Source: Octadecabacter sp. (GTDB lineage Bacteria; Pseudomonadota; Alphaproteobacteria; Rhodobacterales; Rhodobacteraceae). Taken from it: a stretch of DNA of 9,183 nt. Positions 6,954 through 9,183 of this stretch are shown here, in pieces. Under the pieces are notes generated by a model. That model saw only the letters and a list, made by a program, of their open reading frames with translations. It ran no database searches and was not told the DNA's origin. How positions within the stretch are numbered: position 1 is the first letter of the stretch; the number at the start of each line of letters is the position of its first letter. Location: the NCBI GenBank assembly GCA_003533975.1, contig DQCL01000008.1, positions 1 through 9,183 on the forward strand, written 5' to 3'. The position numbers and the translations under genes were made by a program.

Positions 6954-7454
6954 ATGAAGCGCTTATTAAATTGGCTTTTCCCGCACCCTGCGATGACCCT
7001 GCTGCTCGTGATTGTGTGGATCATCCTGCAAAAGGAATTGTCCTACGGGATGGCGGTGTTTGGGTTGATTTTAGGGATTATCATCCCGCGCACGACCGCC
7101 GTTTGGTGGCCGGACAGGCCGCAAGGGTTCCGCATTGGCAGAATGATCGCCTATATCATTCTGGTTCTGTGGGACATCGTGATCGCAAATATTCAAGTCG
7201 CTTGGATCGTCCTGACGCGCCCCAATTCTAAGCTGCGTCCTGCATGGATTATCGTTCCGCTTGACCTACGCAAACCCGAGGCGATTTCGGTTCTTGCTGG
7301 TACAATTACGCTGACACCGGGAACGGTCTCGGCCGATATGTCTAGCTCAGGTAGTTGCCTGCTGGTTCATGCCCTAGATGCGCCGAACCCAGACGCGATA
7401 CGCGACGAAATTAAGCAACGCTACGAAGCCCGCCTTAAGGAGATTTTCGTATGA
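6954..7454 (+). CDS. mrpE: Mrp antiporter subunit MrpE
   Basis: A protein of 166 residues in the MNHE family. Two or three hydrophobic segments occupy about residues 13-46 and 62-88, followed by a soluble C-terminal domain. The family signature VLAGTITLTPGTVSAD is at 113-128, and VHALDAP follows at 138-144. MrpE is not homologous to a complex I core subunit. It is needed for assembly or activity of the Mrp complex, but its exact role is not settled. The start at 6954 is chosen on the ribosome site and the normal family length (about 160). The last 20 residues (DEIKQRYEARLKE) are charged and probably helical. The stop overlaps the mrpF start by four bases. Confidence 0.93.
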   Translation: MKRLLNWLFPHPAMTLLLVIVWIILQKELSYGMAVFGLILGIIIPRTTAVWWPDRPQGFRIGRMIAYIILVLWDIVIANIQVAWIVLTRPNSKLRPAWIIVPLDLRKPEAISVLAGTITLTPGTVSADMSSSGSCLLVHALDAPNPDAIRDEIKQRYEARLKEIFV

Positions 7455-7738
7455 TACCTGCACATGAAATCCTGAGTTGGGCGATTGCCATCTCATTCGT
7501 ATCAGTGGCAATTTCACAGCTGCTCGCGATGATCCGCCTTGTGATTGGACCGGGCCCAGGTGATCGAATTCTGGCGCTTGATACCATGGTTCTGAACGCT
7601 ATCGCGCTGATCGTACTTTTGGGCATATACCAAGGGTCACGGATGTATTTTGAGGCCGCTCTCATCATCGCCATGCTTGGTTTCGTATCCACAGTCGCCT
7701 ATGCGCGCTTTGTTCTGCGAGGGGACATCATCGAATGA
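7451..7738 (+). CDS. mrpF: Mrp antiporter subunit MrpF
   Basis: A small membrane protein of 95 residues with three hydrophobic segments (about 9-31, 40-60 and 67-88). The family signature VIGPGPGDRILALDTM lies at 31-46 with Asp38 and Asp44, acidic residues of the kind implicated in cation handling by this subunit. The C-terminus FVSTVAYARFVLRGD is also typical. TAAGGAG at 7436-7442, eight bases before the ATG, supports the start, which overlaps the mrpE stop as ATGA. The stop overlaps mrpG in the same way. The length matches the family. Confidence 0.93.
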   Translation: MIPAHEILSWAIAISFVSVAISQLLAMIRLVIGPGPGDRILALDTMVLNAIALIVLLGIYQGSRMYFEAALIIAMLGFVSTVAYARFVLRGDIIE

Positions 7739-8121
7739 CTTGGCATGAGATTGGAACCTACGCTGTCGCCGTTTTTCTACTAATCGGGGCATTCTTTACA
7801 TTGGTCGGCGCGATTGGGTTGTTCCGCCTCAGCGATGCGATGACGCGCCTTCATGCGCCGACGAAGGTCGGAACAATGGGAATTGGCGCACTGCTGCTTG
7901 CGTCAATGACAAGCGGTTTCGTTGCTGGCGTCGGTTCGTTCCATGAGCTTCTTATCATGGCGTTTTTGTTTGTGACCGCGCCAATTTCTGCGAATTTCAT
8001 AAGCAAAGTGAACATTCACATGAAATCGTCGTTCGCCCCGCCCGACGCGCCAGATGAACAAACGTGGTCGACGTTGATTGAACGTGACGGCGATGAAGGG
8101 CCTGAAAGTGGATCTGCGTAA
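7735..8121 (+). CDS. mrpG: Mrp antiporter subunit MrpG
   Basis: A membrane protein of 128 residues, the last gene of the operon. Three hydrophobic segments (about 9-30, 46-66 and 70-90) contain the family motifs GLFRLSDAMTRLHAPTKVGT (28-47) and FLFVTAPISAN (77-87). The Pro in VTAP is a conserved residue of the family. After about residue 97 comes a soluble, acidic C-terminal extension of about 30 residues (eight Asp/Glu, one Lys, one Arg), somewhat longer than in compact MrpG proteins. The ribosome site GAGGGG (7719-7724) is ten bases upstream of the ATG, and the start overlaps the mrpF stop by four bases. A 104-base gap follows before yghU. Confidence 0.93.
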   Translation: MTWHEIGTYAVAVFLLIGAFFTLVGAIGLFRLSDAMTRLHAPTKVGTMGIGALLLASMTSGFVAGVGSFHELLIMAFLFVTAPISANFISKVNIHMKSSFAPPDAPDEQTWSTLIERDGDEGPESGSA

Positions 8122-8131
8122 TTCCTTGTAG

Positions 8132-8141
8132 GTTCGCGAAC
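8132..8141. repeat. Perfect 10-bp palindrome between mrpG and yghU
   Basis: GTTCGCGAAC is fully self-complementary and lies 11 bases after the mrpG stop, 94 bases ahead of the yghU start. With no loop it is a poor RNA hairpin but a possible binding site for a dimeric regulator. It could be chance: one such 10-base palindrome is expected per roughly a thousand bases in random sequence. Confidence 0.3.
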
Positions 8142-8213
8142 TAAATGAAGCGTTATTCCTAACGTGCCCATTGCACCTACCGCCTGTGTGCTTAGCTTGG
8201 GCGCAACAGTAAC

Positions 8214-8218
8214 GAGGA
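8214..8218 (+). promoter_or_regulatory. Ribosome binding site that decides the yghU start
   Basis: GAGGA, seven bases before ATG 8226. The alternative ATG at 8220 is in frame but only one base from this site, too close for normal initiation. Starting at 8226 gives MTYTPPKVWTW, closely matching the YghU family N-terminus. Confidence 0.75.
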
Positions 8219-8225
8219 TATGAAA

Positions 8226-9062
8226 ATGACCTATACGCCCCCTAAAGTCTGGACATGGGATTCCGAAAACGGTGGCAAGTTCGCCAGCACAAACCGCCCC
8301 ATCGCTGGGCCAACACATGACAAAGACTTGCCAGTAGGTAAGCACCCGTTGCAGCTTCACTCTCTGGCTACGCCAAATGGGGTAAAGGTCACCGTGATGC
8401 TGGAAGAGCTCTTGGCCAAAGGCTACGCCGCTGACTACGATGCGTGGTTCATTGACATCAACGAAGGCGACCAGTTTTCCAGTGGTTTCGTCGATGTGAA
8501 CCCGAACTCAAAAATCCCTGCGCTGTTTGATAAGTCGACCGGTGTGCGGGTATTCGAATCCGGCGCGATTCTGCTGTATCTCGCCGAGAAATTCCGCGCG
8601 TTCCTGCCACGTGACATCGAAGGGCGCACTGAGACCCTCAATTGGTTGTTCTGGCTGCAAGGCTCAGCGCCATATTTGGGCGGTGGTTTTGGCCATTTCT
8701 ACGCCTACGCACCAGAAAAGTTCGAGTATCCAATCAACCGTTTTGCAATGGAGACCAAGCGACAGTTGGATGTCCTGAACCAGCAGCTCGAAGAGAACCG
8801 CTATATCGCAGGCGCCGAGTACACCATTGCAGATATGGCCACAGCGCCGTGGTACGGCTCGCTGGTTAAAGGCGCAGTTTATGACGCCGCAGAATTCTTG
8901 GACACTGCCAGCTATGAAAACGTCAACCGTTGGGCGGATGATGTAATGTCACGTCCGGCTTTCAAAAAAGGTCGCATAGTGAACCGTGCATGGGGTGAGG
9001 AACACGAACAATTGCGCGAACGTCACGACGCGAGTGACTTTGATGCTGTGCCTAAGGAATAA
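8226..9062 (+). CDS. yghU: YghU-type glutathione transferase / disulfide-bond oxidoreductase
   Basis: A soluble protein of 278 residues, closely resembling E. coli YghU (Nu-class GST, about 288 residues) along its full length. Shared stretches include the N-terminal KVWTWDSENGGKFA, RPIAGPTH (24-31), LPVGKHPLQL (35-44), TPNG (49-52), GDQFSSGFVDVNPNSKIPAL (81-100), ESGAILLYLAEKF (111-123), NWLFWLQGSAPYLGGGFGHF (139-158), EYTIADMA (198-205) and RHDASDF (266-272). The thioredoxin-like glutathione-binding domain comes first (cis-Pro98, Glu111-Ser112), then the all-helical domain. In E. coli the enzyme binds two glutathiones and reduces disulfides with weak transferase activity. This protein contains no cysteine at all, in keeping with glutathione itself doing the thiol chemistry. 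It is on the same strand as mrpG but 104 bases away, so it is probably its own unit. Confidence 0.93.
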   Translation: MTYTPPKVWTWDSENGGKFASTNRPIAGPTHDKDLPVGKHPLQLHSLATPNGVKVTVMLEELLAKGYAADYDAWFIDINEGDQFSSGFVDVNPNSKIPALFDKSTGVRVFESGAILLYLAEKFRAFLPRDIEGRTETLNWLFWLQGSAPYLGGGFGHFYAYAPEKFEYPINRFAMETKRQLDVLNQQLEENRYIAGAEYTIADMATAPWYGSLVKGAVYDAAEFLDTASYENVNRWADDVMSRPAFKKGRIVNRAWGEEHEQLRERHDASDFDAVPKE

Positions 9063-9072
9063 AATGTAGATC

Positions 9073-9092
9073 GGCGCGGCCTCGGCTGCGCC
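9073..9092 (+). terminator. GC-rich hairpin after yghU, candidate terminator
   Basis: GGCGCGGC and GCTGCGCC (9073-9080 with 9085-9092) pair over eight bases, with one G-U, around a CTCG loop, ten bases after the yghU stop. The G-U pair exists only in the plus-strand RNA (it would be A-C on the other strand), which favours a role for yghU. No T run follows, so intrinsic termination would be weak. A second small hairpin, CTAGG-AAAG-CCTAG, lies at 9104-9117. Confidence 0.4.
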
Positions 9093-9159
9093 CAGCTGCG
9101 ACCCTAGGAAAGCCTAGCACAGCGTTGTGTGTCGGAATTGCTGGAAAGGAAAGGTGGTT

Positions 9160-9183
9160 TGGTGGAGCATAGCGGGATCGAAC
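9160..9183 (-). tRNA. 3' end of a tRNA gene, probably tRNA-Ala (cut by window edge)
   Basis: Read on the minus strand, the last 24 bases contain the end of the T arm (G53 and the T loop TTCGATC), the 3' side of the T stem (CCGCT), the 3' acceptor strand ATGCTCC, discriminator A73 and an encoded CCA. Position 70 is U and position 73 is A. U70 is what is expected for the G3-U70 pair that defines tRNA-Ala, and E. coli tRNA-Ala has a nearly identical end (GCTCCACCA). The 5' half and the anticodon lie beyond position 9183, so the G at position 3 and the isoacceptor cannot be checked. The gene converges on yghU. Confidence 0.75.

Noticed and set aside
8171..8198. TTGCAC followed by TAGCTT as a promoter for yghU
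   Set aside because: Each hexamer matches consensus at only three of six positions, so it does not stand out from background.
1..9183. Mobile elements, CRISPR arrays, toxin-antitoxin or defence genes
   Set aside because: I saw no transposase or integrase motifs, no regularly spaced repeats and no unexplained gene-sized stretch. All intergenic gaps are under 200 bases.

Overview
The window looks like chromosomal DNA from an alphaproteobacterium, most likely the Roseobacter/Rhodobacteraceae group. The support is a fused MrpA-MrpB (PhaAB-type) antiporter subunit, a PreT/PreA pyrimidine-reducing enzyme pair, a YghU-type glutathione transferase and moderately GC-rich coding sequence. This placement is inferred from gene content; no marker gene fixes the species. 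All complete genes are intact, and I see no insertion sequence, CRISPR array, phage gene or frameshift.

Layout. (1) Positions 1-1585, minus strand: preT followed one base later by the start of preA, which runs off the left edge. Together they encode the NAD-dependent dihydropyrimidine dehydrogenase that reduces uracil and thymine. (2) 1586-1759: an AT-rich divergent intergenic region with an imperfect palindrome that could be an operator for preTA. (3) 1760-2044, plus strand: a small DUF1330-family protein of unknown role. (4) 2045-2185: a leader region with several short inverted repeats. (5) 2186-8121, plus strand: a complete six-gene group 2 Mrp operon in the order mrpAB-C-D-E-F-G (also called phaAB-G or mnhAB-G). 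(6) 8226-9062, plus strand: a yghU-type glutathione transferase / disulfide-bond oxidoreductase. (7) 9073-9092: a GC-rich hairpin just after yghU. (8) 9160-9183, minus strand: the 3' end of a tRNA gene, probably tRNA-Ala, cut by the right edge.

How the genes work together. The six Mrp proteins should assemble into one inner-membrane complex that exchanges cytoplasmic Na+ (or K+) for external H+, giving salt and alkali tolerance. MrpA and MrpD are homologous to the proton-pumping subunits of respiratory complex I, and both keep the expected membrane Glu and Lys residues. The genes are joined by 4-base ATGA overlaps or single-base gaps, so translational coupling and a single transcript are likely. 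preTA belongs to pyrimidine catabolism and yghU to thiol redox chemistry; nothing in the sequence ties either to the antiporter except proximity.

I found no convincing previously undescribed system. The items most worth a second look are the acidic C-terminal tails on four Mrp subunits, the palindrome in front of preT, and the possible alternative pairings in the leader before mrpAB.
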